A DNA stretch of 64,000 nt from Rhizobium cauense (GTDB taxonomy: Bacteria > Pseudomonadota > Alphaproteobacteria > Rhizobiales > Rhizobiaceae): assembly GCF_019511525.1 (NCBI RefSeq), contig NZ_JAEUAT010000006.1:278482-342481 (forward strand), given 5' to 3'. Position numbers and translations under genes: made by a program. How positions within the stretch are numbered: the first letter of the stretch is position 1; every line of letters begins with the position of its first letter. Shown piece by piece: positions 56,326 to 64,000 of this stretch. The notes under the pieces were generated by a model, which had not been told where the DNA came from, searched no databases, and saw only the letters and a program-made list of their open reading frames with translations.

Positions 56326-56352
56326 ACAGCTACACTCAAGTTGCGAGTACCT

Positions 56353-57321
56353 ATGCCACGGGAAACACGTATCTTAGTTACTGGAGCCAATGGTTTCGTT
56401 GGAACATGGCTCCAGCGCGAGTTGGACCGACGGGATAGAGACGGTCAATGCAACGTTTCTGTCATCACAATTGGCCATGGGAGTGCATCTGATCGGACGA
56501 CCGATATTACCGATCGACAACAAGTTTCTGACTTGATTCGAGATTGCGGCCCGTCCGCAATCATTCATCTCGCTGCGATCGCCGCCCCTGCAGAGGCCCG
56601 CAGGACGCCCGAGCGAGCGTGGGACGTAAATTTTCGCGGAACGATGAACCTCGCCTACGCAACGCTTGAACATTCTCCGGAATCACGCTTCATTTTCGTG
56701 GGCAGTTCCGAAGCATATGGCGCTTCATTTAACGACGCGGCTGGTACTCCGGTGAGCGAAGATCGGCCGCTTAAGCCAATGACAGTATATGGCGCAACGA
56801 AAGCCGCAGCCGAAATTTTGGTAGGGCAACTCGCGCACGAAGGATTGAAGGCAATTTGCTTTCGTCCCTTCAATCACACAGGCCCCGGTCAAACAGATAC
56901 CTATGTGGTCGCGGCGTTTGCCAGACAGCTCGCCGAGATCTCCGAGGGAGCGAAACCACCTCGTATGGAGGTAGGAAATCTCTCCGGGTACCGCGATTTC
57001 CTCGATGTGCGGGACGTGGTACGCGCATACGCGGATTCCGCACTCATGGAGGTCCTACCGGAGGCGTTCGGCAAATCATATAACCTCTCGTCAGGTCGAC
57101 CGACGCAAATTCGGTCAATACTCGACACCCTTATTGATCTCTCCGGGCTTAGCGTTGATGTGGAAATCGATCCCCAGCGCCTACGTGGACCCGAGGTCAA
57201 GGTGGCCTCAGGTGACAGTGCAGCAGCTTTTAAGACCTTTGGTTGGAGGCCAGCAATTGATTTGCCCCAGACATTAGAAGATGTACTCAAGGATTGGAAA
57301 GCCCGGATAAAGCATCGATGA
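56353..57321 (+). CDS. rmd: GDP-6-deoxy-4-keto-mannose reductase (Rmd-like)
   Basis: A 322-residue extended SDR. Blocks: RILVTGANGFVGTWLQRELD (NAD(P) loop), AIIHLAAIAAPAEARRTPER, FIFVGSSEAYG, TVYGATKAAAEILVGQLAHE (Tyr-x3-Lys), CFRPFNHTGPGQTDTYVVAA and SGYRDFLDVRDVVRAYADSA. Next to gmd this fits Rmd, which yields GDP-D-rhamnose; a GDP-talose or fucose-type outcome cannot be excluded from sequence alone. ATG 56353 is chosen; a TTG at 56341 is in frame. It is 27 bases after gmd. Confidence 0.85.
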   Translation: MPRETRILVTGANGFVGTWLQRELDRRDRDGQCNVSVITIGHGSASDRTTDITDRQQVSDLIRDCGPSAIIHLAAIAAPAEARRTPERAWDVNFRGTMNLAYATLEHSPESRFIFVGSSEAYGASFNDAAGTPVSEDRPLKPMTVYGATKAAAEILVGQLAHEGLKAICFRPFNHTGPGQTDTYVVAAFARQLAEISEGAKPPRMEVGNLSGYRDFLDVRDVVRAYADSALMEVLPEAFGKSYNLSSGRPTQIRSILDTLIDLSGLSVDVEIDPQRLRGPEVKVASGDSAAAFKTFGWRPAIDLPQTLEDVLKDWKARIKHR

Positions 57322-57529
57322 CCCTGGCGCATTGGTGGAAACGACGCCTATTAAGTATTATTTGGAGACACGGCTGGAAACTGCATGGTCAAATAAGATG
57401 CTCTCGGATGAGAGCTTATGCATGGGATCCGACACGGAGCAGAAATGTTTTTTCGAACAGGCGCGCCATTGAATAAGATCTCGTTCCCATACCGCACGCG
57501 GCGCTCAACATTTCAAGGCACTACTAACA

Positions 57530-58699
57530 ATGCTTACCTCCTACGCGCAAAATTTTGAGGACGTCATTCTTTGGCGCGCCCTTCGGCATATTGAAAACGG
57601 GTTTTATGTCGATGTTGGCGCCCAGGATCCCGTTGTGGAGTCGGTGAGCCGGGCATTTTATGAGAACGGGTGGCGTGGGATTCACGCTGAAGCTACGACT
57701 TACTACGCTAGTAAGGTCCGCGAGAATCGACCTGACGAGATCGTGGTCCAGGCGGCAATTGGTGAAGGTGACGGCGAAATCCGTTTCTTTGAGATACCCG
57801 AAACTGGGCTCAGTACAAGCGACCACGCTATAGCGATGAAACATCAGGCAGTTGGGCATCGCGTGGTGGAGACCGGAGTCCCACTGATGCCCCTTTCGGC
57901 GTTGCTAAATCAGGCTGGCCCACGGGAAATTCATTGGCTCAAGATCGATGTCGAGGGTATGGAGGCATCGGTAATTGGTAGCTGGGCGCCGTCAGAGGCA
58001 AGACCTTGGGTGGTCGTTGTGGAGAGTACCGCGCCTAACTCACAGGAAATGACATTCGAGACATGGGAGCCCACTTTGGTGGGAAAAGGCTATCGATTTG
58101 TCTATTTTGATGGCCTCAGCCGATTTTACGTTAGCGACAAGCACCCAGAACTCGTTCCTTCTTTTGGTGCTGGTCCCAATATCTTTGATGCTTTCGTTCT
58201 CGCGGAACAAACCCCGTATACAGCGCTCGTGCGGTCGCTCTACGCAGGTCGCATTAGCGAAGAGGAGGCAGCAAGGAAGCACGAGGAGGCAGCACGAAAG
58301 CGTCTAGAAGCGAGTGAAGAAGCAATTCTAACTCAGTTGCATCAGCTAAATCTGCAACTGCGCCATATAGAAAAAAGCTGGTCGTGGCGCGTAACTCGGC
58401 CGCTTCGGGAACTCAAATTACGGGCCGTTCGGACTCGTGCTTTCCCACGAAAAATCGTCTTAAGCCTGACTGGTCGGCTAATTGAGTCGCTTTCGAAAAG
58501 CCAAAGGCTAAAGAATCTCGCGCTCCTCATCTTGAGCTATTTGCCAGGAGTGAGGGTAAGATTAGAGATTTTCGCCGCAACACGCGGGTATGGAGGTAAC
58601 TCCAGCCTGGAGCAGGAAAATGACAAGGGGTGGCAAATCAATGCACCCAAAGGTGCGACCGCGCGTTGGGCCAAACTGCTTGATCAGCAGAATTCATAA
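57530..58699 (+). CDS. FkbM-family methyltransferase with long C-terminal extension
   Basis: A 389-residue protein. Residues 1-230 are an FkbM-type methyltransferase: SYAQNFEDVILWRALRHIEN, GFYVDVGAQDPVVESVSRAF, GWRGIHAEATTYYASKVREN and WLKIDVEGMEASVIGSW. Then comes a coiled-coil, charged segment (SEEEAARKHEEAARKRLEAS, EEAILTQLHQLNLQLRHIEK) and SWSWRVTRPLRELKLRAVRT, the membrane-peripheral motif found in polysaccharide-assembly proteins. It probably O-methylates a sugar of the growing glycan, possibly capping it. It is upstream of, and 17 bases from, the double glycosyltransferase. Confidence 0.85.
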   Translation: MLTSYAQNFEDVILWRALRHIENGFYVDVGAQDPVVESVSRAFYENGWRGIHAEATTYYASKVRENRPDEIVVQAAIGEGDGEIRFFEIPETGLSTSDHAIAMKHQAVGHRVVETGVPLMPLSALLNQAGPREIHWLKIDVEGMEASVIGSWAPSEARPWVVVVESTAPNSQEMTFETWEPTLVGKGYRFVYFDGLSRFYVSDKHPELVPSFGAGPNIFDAFVLAEQTPYTALVRSLYAGRISEEEAARKHEEAARKRLEASEEAILTQLHQLNLQLRHIEKSWSWRVTRPLRELKLRAVRTRAFPRKIVLSLTGRLIESLSKSQRLKNLALLILSYLPGVRVRLEIFAATRGYGGNSSLEQENDKGWQINAPKGATARWAKLLDQQNS

Positions 58700-58716
58700 G
58701 CGAAAGAAAAGAACAC

Positions 58717-61617
58717 ATGCGACTATGGGTAGACGGTCAATGTTTCCAAACCCCAAGTAAGTTTCGAGGGATTGGACGTTACGTCCAGGAACTACTCATT
58801 GGGATTGTGGAAACTTTCGCAGACGTGGAAGTCATAGTTTCCTTTAACGCAGCTATGCCGGATGACGCTCTGGCAGCGCGAGACTACATAACCAGATGGG
58901 TAAAGCCGACCAATATACATATGTGGAACGGGCTTGCGGAAGGTGGAGAGGCAATTCACGGCTATACGGATAGCCGACGCCTCAGCGAAATTGCCTTGGC
59001 CTACCACGTCGCGTGCCTACGGCCCGACATTGCACTCTCCGCTAGTCCCTTTGAAGGCGACACAAACAAGGCCGTCCCGCTCGCGCCCAACGATATCTCT
59101 GGCATTCCAGTGGCGTCTATTTTCTATGACGCAATCCCATACCGTTACCCCAAACAGTACCTGCGCTCAGCCAGGGCTCGCAAGTTTTACAATCGCAGAC
59201 TACTCAATTATTCGAAGTTCGATCTGAATTTGTGCATTTCTGAATTCTCTCGATCTGAGTGCGTAGACTTGACCGGCAATCCCCGATCGGTAAACATCCT
59301 GGCTGGCGTGTCCCAAAGTTTTACCGAGGCACTCAACCACAACCGAGAGGAAATCAAAGTCGCCAGCAAAAGGTCGATTCTCTATGTAGGGGGATTGGAC
59401 TGGCGAAAGAATGTTGCCGCCGCAATCGCCGCATTCGCGCAACTCCCCAACGAAATCCGCGAGCAGTTCTGTTTTGTTTTGGCGGGCCATAGCCCAAATT
59501 CAGCCCAAAGGGAGCTCAAAGCGAAATGGAAGCAGTTGGGCTTACCTGGTGAAGATTTAGTCACCGTTGGCCACGTGTCGGATAGTGACCTAGTCTCTCT
59601 TTATAAAGGCGCGGATTTGGTAATACAACCCTCCCTATCAGAGGGATTCGGTCTGACAGCCCTTGAAGCCATGACATGTGGTGTGCCAGTTATCGCCTCT
59701 AATGCTGGTGCATTGCCGGAGATCGTTGAGGACAAGGCCTTTCTTTTCGACCCTACGGACACAGCAGACATCACAAGAGCGATGAAGCACGCCCTTGGAA
59801 AGTCAGATGCGGCGAAAGACGCAACTACGCGCCAACGAATTAAAGCCGCCGAGTTTAGTTGGTCAAAGTCGGCAGCGGTTGCCGTCGATGCTCTCAGAAA
59901 AACGGTGAGCAGCACTTCTTTGAACAATAGCCCTAAAAATGCCGCCGACACCACAAAAGCAGTGTTGGAGAACGTGGAGAAACTGTCGCTTCCAAAACAT
60001 CTTGTGGCAGACGCTCTAGCGAGAGCCGAACAAAGTACGAACACGGAACGACGGCTAATTGTCGACGCCACAGCCACATACAATGTCGATCACAAAACTG
60101 GAATCCAGCGGGTTGTTAAAAACATCTGTGCGAACATCGGGAGTAAGAGTAATTCTACTGAAGACAGTGCCGAATGCTTGATTGCCTCGTGCGACGCGAA
60201 TATCGGTTGGTTTCCCGTTGATCGTTCGCTGGAGAAAAGAACATCGGAGGCTTTATCAAATATATCATTGGAGTTTACTTCGAACGATCGCATTTTGTTG
60301 CTCGATAGTTCGTGGGATATATATCAATCAGAATATAAAGCGTTAAGGACCGCTCGGTTGCGGGGAGCAGCCATTATTTCGTGCCTCTACGACACTGTCC
60401 CTCTAATGTATCCCGCAATGTGCCACGCGGGAATGCCTCCATTCTTTTCGTCGTGGTTCCAGAAGGCACTACAATATTCGACAGGATTTGTTTGTATCTC
60501 AAAAGCAGTCGCAGATGAATTGATTGCAATCTTACACGCAATTGAATTTCCAAGAGAGTTAAAAGTTGGATATTGGCATCTTGGTGCGGATTTTGGACCG
60601 CTACCAACTGGCAAAACAGCGGTTCCTCGCGCCACAAACCCTGCTCCGACCTTTCTCATGGTTGGCACGTTGGAGCCCCGGAAGGGATATCAGGTCGCTC
60701 TGGATGCATTTGACCGTTTGTGGGATGCCGGTCTAGACATCAGATTGACTATCGTCGGAAGACCCGGATGGGGCGTAGACAATCTTGTTGAGCGCATACA
60801 AAATCACAGCGAATACGGAAGCCGTCTGCTTTGGTTCAACGGCATTTCCGACGGGGAGCTTCAGGAAAATTATGCGCGAAGCGACGCATTGGTAGCAGCC
60901 TCCTATGCAGAAGGTTTTGGCCTTCCCATCGTCGAGGCTCGGCATTTTGGAAAGCCCGTAATTGCAAGTGATATTCCAGTTTTTCGCGAGGTCGCCGAAC
61001 GTGGACAGAACTGCGACTTTTTCGCCGTCGGTTCGGCGGAATCCCTTGCCGACGCGATCCGTTCTTTCCTCACTGAAGGTGTGAAGCGAAAAAACAGTCT
61101 AGAAGGTAGTTGGATGAGTTGGAAGGAGAGCGCCGAAGAGCTTCAGAAATTGGTGTTGTCGGAAAACTGGTATCAAACATATCGCCCGAAATCTGCGCGA
61201 GCTTATGCCTCAATAACTGATATCGGCAAGACAAAAATGACGACGGCGCTATCTCCAGACGAGGCCAGACACAAGATCGATCTTATCGAGGGACCGATCG
61301 CCACGGACGGTGGCCGCATTTTGAAGTATGTCCTCAGGGTTACCAATCTCTCGAACAGGCTGTGGTCGAGCGGGGGCGAGCGTAATGGCGCCTTTTCGAT
61401 CATGGCAGGTTACCGAGTTGTCACAGGCAACGGTCAAACCATCTCATCGGAAAACCCGCTCTTCCCGATGCCTTTTGTGCTTCCGCCAGGCAAGAGCATA
61501 TATCTGTCCATCTCTATTCCGGCAGATGTCAAAAGGAGTAGTGGCAAGTATGCGGACCTAGGCCTCTTTCAGAAATCAGTGGGTTGGCTAAGCGGGGAGT
61601 TGCGAGTTCCGCTCTGA
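58717..61617 (+). CDS. Double GT4 glycosyltransferase fusion with C-terminal beta-domain
   Basis: A 966-residue protein with two complete GT4 (GT-B) modules. Module 1 (about 1-400) begins LWVDGQCFQTPSKFRGIGRY and has SILYVGGLDWRKNVAAAIAA and LSEGFGLTALEAMTCGVPVI. A linker leads to module 2 (about 445-820), beginning LIVDATATYNVDHKTGIQRV, with FLMVGTLEPRKGYQVALDAF and ASYAEGFGLPIVEARHFGKP. Residues about 850-966 form a beta-rich, Wzt-C-like or Ig-like domain (YVLRVTNLSNRLWSSGGERN, FPMPFVLPPGKSIYLSIS). Likely adds two successive sugars, perhaps D-rhamnose, to an O-polysaccharide. Confidence 0.88.
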   Translation: MRLWVDGQCFQTPSKFRGIGRYVQELLIGIVETFADVEVIVSFNAAMPDDALAARDYITRWVKPTNIHMWNGLAEGGEAIHGYTDSRRLSEIALAYHVACLRPDIALSASPFEGDTNKAVPLAPNDISGIPVASIFYDAIPYRYPKQYLRSARARKFYNRRLLNYSKFDLNLCISEFSRSECVDLTGNPRSVNILAGVSQSFTEALNHNREEIKVASKRSILYVGGLDWRKNVAAAIAAFAQLPNEIREQFCFVLAGHSPNSAQRELKAKWKQLGLPGEDLVTVGHVSDSDLVSLYKGADLVIQPSLSEGFGLTALEAMTCGVPVIASNAGALPEIVEDKAFLFDPTDTADITRAMKHALGKSDAAKDATTRQRIKAAEFSWSKSAAVAVDALRKTVSSTSLNNSPKNAADTTKAVLENVEKLSLPKHLVADALARAEQSTNTERRLIVDATATYNVDHKTGIQRVVKNICANIGSKSNSTEDSAECLIASCDANIGWFPVDRSLEKRTSEALSNISLEFTSNDRILLLDSSWDIYQSEYKALRTARLRGAAIISCLYDTVPLMYPAMCHAGMPPFFSSWFQKALQYSTGFVCISKAVADELIAILHAIEFPRELKVGYWHLGADFGPLPTGKTAVPRATNPAPTFLMVGTLEPRKGYQVALDAFDRLWDAGLDIRLTIVGRPGWGVDNLVERIQNHSEYGSRLLWFNGISDGELQENYARSDALVAASYAEGFGLPIVEARHFGKPVIASDIPVFREVAERGQNCDFFAVGSAESLADAIRSFLTEGVKRKNSLEGSWMSWKESAEELQKLVLSENWYQTYRPKSARAYASITDIGKTKMTTALSPDEARHKIDLIEGPIATDGGRILKYVLRVTNLSNRLWSSGGERNGAFSIMAGYRVVTGNGQTISSENPLFPMPFVLPPGKSIYLSISIPADVKRSSGKYADLGLFQKSVGWLSGELRVPL

Positions 61618-61646
61618 ACCAACCCGCAGAGGGACGCTGGATAACC

Positions 61647-62774
61647 ATGAGAATCGGTATAGACGCGCGCAATCTTACTACCAGCATGACTGGAATCGGG
61701 CGGTATGTTCTGGAGATGAGCCGTCACCTCGCCCAAATGGGGCATGAGTTGTACTTCTACCTCCCGCAAAGGCCAAACGCAGACCCAACGGAATTGCCCG
61801 CCGCAAAGGTACATGTTGCCCATGCGCAGGGCGCCATCAGGCGTATGATATGGGCGCAGACTGAGTTGCCGCGACTTGCAGCGAAGGACGGACTGCATGT
61901 CTTTTGGGGTCCAGCACACCGGCTGCCAAGGTTTATGGATCCTCAAATTGCTCGTGTAATAACGATACACGATATGGTGTGGCGAGACATGGCATCGACT
62001 ATGCGATGGCAAACTTGGATGGCGGATCGCTGGCTAATGAAACCAGGTATAGAGGTCGCGGATCAGATAGTCGCCGACTCTCACGCAACAGCGATAGCAC
62101 TGACCACCGAATTCCCTGGTATCGGCAAGAAACTTAGTGTCATTCATCCGGGCCTGACGACTATCAAAGGGACAACTACAGAGGGGGACCTTTCACGATT
62201 GGGCATCGCTGGTCCCTACATTCTCTTTGTAGGAACTCTTGAGCCCCGTAAAAACCTACTTCGGCTGTTGCAAGCTTACGCCTCACTCCCGGAATCGACC
62301 CGCCAGCAGTATCTTCTTGTGCTGGCCGGGGGGCAGGGTTGGCGGTTACGCGACCTGAGAGGATGTATAGAGGATTTGCAGATCGAGCCATTTGTGCGCC
62401 TCACCGGGTATGTCAGCGACTGTGACCTATCGCTATTATATAGTCATGCACGGTTCCTCGCCATGCCCTCTCTCTACGAAGGTTTTGGTTTTCCTATCAT
62501 TGAGGCCAATGCGATGGGCGTTCCCGTACTGACATCGAGTTCCTCTTCAATGCCCGAGGTTGCAGGAAAAGCGGGCATTCTAGTCGATCCGAACAGCGTG
62601 CAATCCATCCGCGATGGTTTGGAAGACCTAGCAAGCAATGATGACCTCCACTCTCGACTTGTTGAGCAAGCGAGACCAAATGCGGCCCGCTTTAACTGGA
62701 CAAAAAGTGCTCAGGAACTTGAAGTTCTCTTTGAGAAAGCGATTTATAAGCGCCGTCAGCGTAGGTCGGAGTAA
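61647..62774 (+). CDS. GT4 glycosyltransferase
   Basis: A 375-residue GT4 enzyme with RIGIDARNLTTSMTGIGRYV at the N-terminus, ILFVGTLEPRKNLLRLLQAY (donor-binding region) and YEGFGFPIIEANAMGVPVLT (EX7E-type motif). It resembles mannosyl- and rhamnosyltransferases of O-antigen clusters. ATG 61647 is chosen over the frame opening at 61584, which overlaps the preceding gene. It lies 29 bases after the double glycosyltransferase. Confidence 0.92.
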   Translation: MRIGIDARNLTTSMTGIGRYVLEMSRHLAQMGHELYFYLPQRPNADPTELPAAKVHVAHAQGAIRRMIWAQTELPRLAAKDGLHVFWGPAHRLPRFMDPQIARVITIHDMVWRDMASTMRWQTWMADRWLMKPGIEVADQIVADSHATAIALTTEFPGIGKKLSVIHPGLTTIKGTTTEGDLSRLGIAGPYILFVGTLEPRKNLLRLLQAYASLPESTRQQYLLVLAGGQGWRLRDLRGCIEDLQIEPFVRLTGYVSDCDLSLLYSHARFLAMPSLYEGFGFPIIEANAMGVPVLTSSSSSMPEVAGKAGILVDPNSVQSIRDGLEDLASNDDLHSRLVEQARPNAARFNWTKSAQELEVLFEKAIYKRRQRRSE

Positions 62775-62898
62775 GGCCATCCATCCGCACTACCACGCTC
62801 CTTCATTGCTGAAGCAATATGATGCCAAGTGACGTACATCGTTGCCAGACTCACCGAAATCGGAACGCAGATAGCAGCTAAGTGAAAGAGGAACACCC

Positions 62899-63867
62899 AT
62901 GCTAAGAAGGCTTGCACTCCATATTCCACCGATAAGGCGGCTGTGGGAGCAAAGAAATTTTCTATTGAGCAGACTCAACGTTACTGGCGAGAAGGGAAGC
63001 CCATTTTTCAACTACGCAAGTTCATTCGACGCAATTGAAGTGATGCAACGCCATTCAGCAAAGTCACTTGTGCCGTCGCCGGAACACTTGACGAATTTTC
63101 TTGGAGTTAAGATCTCTCCAGATTTTTTCCCGGGGATTCTCGACGGGAGAGCGGGACAGATTGAAGAAATTCCCATTCCTGCCAATTTTCACGCTGACAT
63201 TGCAGAATGGGCTGCAGCTTTGCGTGCTGTTGATTTATCGCGAGGGAAATTCAGGGTAATTGAGCTTGGCTGCGGCTGGGGATGCTGGCTTAACAATACT
63301 GGTGTTGCTGCTCGCAATTCTGGTCGTGATGTAGAGCTTATTGGAGTCGAAGGCGACGCTGGCCACGTTGAGTTTGCTCACCGTGCCATGGCCGACAATG
63401 GCTTTTCCGGTGAGGACTATCGCATAATTCATGGTGTCGCCGCACCGGCCGATGGGCGAGCCCTGTTTCCCGCGGTCGAACGCGCGGGCGCGACCTGGGG
63501 GTCAGAGCCAATCTTGAACGCGACAGAGGCACAACGCGCAGAGGCAGCAGCAACAGGCGACTATGTCGACTTGCCCGCATTCGCGCTTTCCAGTGTTGCC
63601 GACGGCCGACCGGTTGACCTGCTTCACATCGACATTCAGGGTGGCGAAGCGGATTTTATACAATCTACCCTGACCGATCTCAATTCTCTAGTGCGTTACG
63701 TTTTGATCGGTACCCACTCGCGCGAAATCGAAGGCAGGCTGATGGAGACACTGCGCAATGCGGGATGGCAGCTGGAAATGGACAGAGCTGCCGTAATCAC
63801 TATATTGAACGGAGTGCCTCAAATCTCTGTCGACGGCGTGCAAGCTTGGCGCAATCCCCGCATTTGA
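62899..63867 (+). CDS. FkbM-like SAM methyltransferase
   Basis: A 322-residue protein. The SAM-binding part reads FRVIELGCGWGCWLNNTGVA, VELIGVEGDAGHVEFAHRAM, then the FkbM-like VDLLHIDIQGGEADFIQSTL and VLIGTHSREIEGRLMETLRN, with AGWQL. The N-terminal 100 residues are basic and not recognised. Probably a glycan O-methyltransferase, the third methyltransferase in the cluster. AGAGGAACACCC precedes the ATG. Confidence 0.82.
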   Translation: MLRRLALHIPPIRRLWEQRNFLLSRLNVTGEKGSPFFNYASSFDAIEVMQRHSAKSLVPSPEHLTNFLGVKISPDFFPGILDGRAGQIEEIPIPANFHADIAEWAAALRAVDLSRGKFRVIELGCGWGCWLNNTGVAARNSGRDVELIGVEGDAGHVEFAHRAMADNGFSGEDYRIIHGVAAPADGRALFPAVERAGATWGSEPILNATEAQRAEAAATGDYVDLPAFALSSVADGRPVDLLHIDIQGGEADFIQSTLTDLNSLVRYVLIGTHSREIEGRLMETLRNAGWQLEMDRAAVITILNGVPQISVDGVQAWRNPRI

Positions 63868-63910
63868 TTAAACGTGAGCGTCCGGCGAAGGCATTTTCGA
63901 GTGTCGAGAG

Positions 63911-64000
63911 CTATTGGCCCCGTTTCATCTCATCGGCCATGACGCGGTCGATCATGTCGGGATCGCATTGTGTGTCGACGAGGAACTCGCGGATACCGCC
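63911..64000 (-). CDS. 3' end of a gene cut by the right window edge
   Basis: The minus-strand frame enters at 64000 and reads GGIREFLVDTQCDPDMIDRV, then MADEMKRGQ and a TAG stop at 63911-63913. The phased, charged sequence looks coding, but 29 residues are too few to name it. Confidence 0.45.
   Translation of the reverse strand, partial: GGIREFLVDTQCDPDMIDRVMADEMKRGQ

Overview
The window reads as DNA of an alphaproteobacterium in the Rhizobiaceae (Rhizobium/Sinorhizobium type). The evidence is the gene content: two DUF982 proteins, an HWE-family histidine kinase, a ChrR-type anti-sigma factor, GGAAC-N17-GTT (EcfG/RpoE2-like) promoters, rhizobial IS256, IS110 and IS21 relatives, and a groESL pair that looks like one of several copies. 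The many short accessory proteins, IS remnants and two separate surface-polysaccharide blocks suggest an accessory or plasmid-like region. Whether it is chromosome or megaplasmid cannot be decided: no replication or transfer gene is visible.

Layout. 1-2.4 kb: a nonsense-mutated IS256 transposase running off the left edge, abutting an intact IS110-family transposase. 3.1-7.6 kb: small polysaccharide-decoration genes (two putative glycosyltransferases of unclear family, a hexapeptide acyltransferase, a GT8-like and a GT25-like glycosyltransferase). 7.6-10.7 kb: small stress-type membrane proteins, DoxX and an XRE regulator. 10.7-13.3 kb: an autotransporter. 13.8-20.2 kb: a four-gene signalling operon (CHASE3-GAF hybrid kinase with three receiver domains, CheR, CheB without receiver, REC-kinase-REC) with no chemoreceptor nearby.

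20.4-28.8 kb: a coherent lipid/photo-oxidative stress locus. A group-ECF11-like sigma factor and its zinc anti-sigma ChrR plus a DUF2177 protein face a divergent operon (FAD amine-oxidase-like protein, DUF1365, cyclopropane-synthase-like methyltransferase). That operon converges on a third one (secreted protein, DUF3833, MFS transporter, SDR). Two promoters of the form TGATCC-N18-TAA precede the sigma gene and the third operon, and a weaker version with the same spacing precedes the divergent operon. This resembles the singlet-oxygen and furan-fatty-acid gene sets of Rhodobacter.

29-41 kb: a general-stress-response island. Six GGAAC-N17-GTT promoters, all with identical spacing, sit 27-49 bases before small genes (DUF982, PepSY-like, membrane and exported proteins). 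groESL, a PilZ protein, a PRC-barrel protein and an HWE kinase lie among them. 41-54 kb: IS21 and integrase-type IS remnants, an ABC exporter of the SbmA/BacA type, a CHASE4-PAS-GGDEF-EAL protein, an ornithine-decarboxylase-like enzyme, an EamA transporter fused in frame to a broken autotransporter barrel, a LysR regulator and a small XRE regulator. 54-64 kb: an O-antigen/capsule-type cluster with GDP-mannose dehydratase and reductase (predicted GDP-D-rhamnose), FkbM-type and other methyltransferases and GT4 glycosyltransferases, one a double-GT fusion.

All calls are from reading the sequence; no similarity search was run. Starts were moved from the longest reading frame where a ribosome binding site, overlap or promoter supported it.
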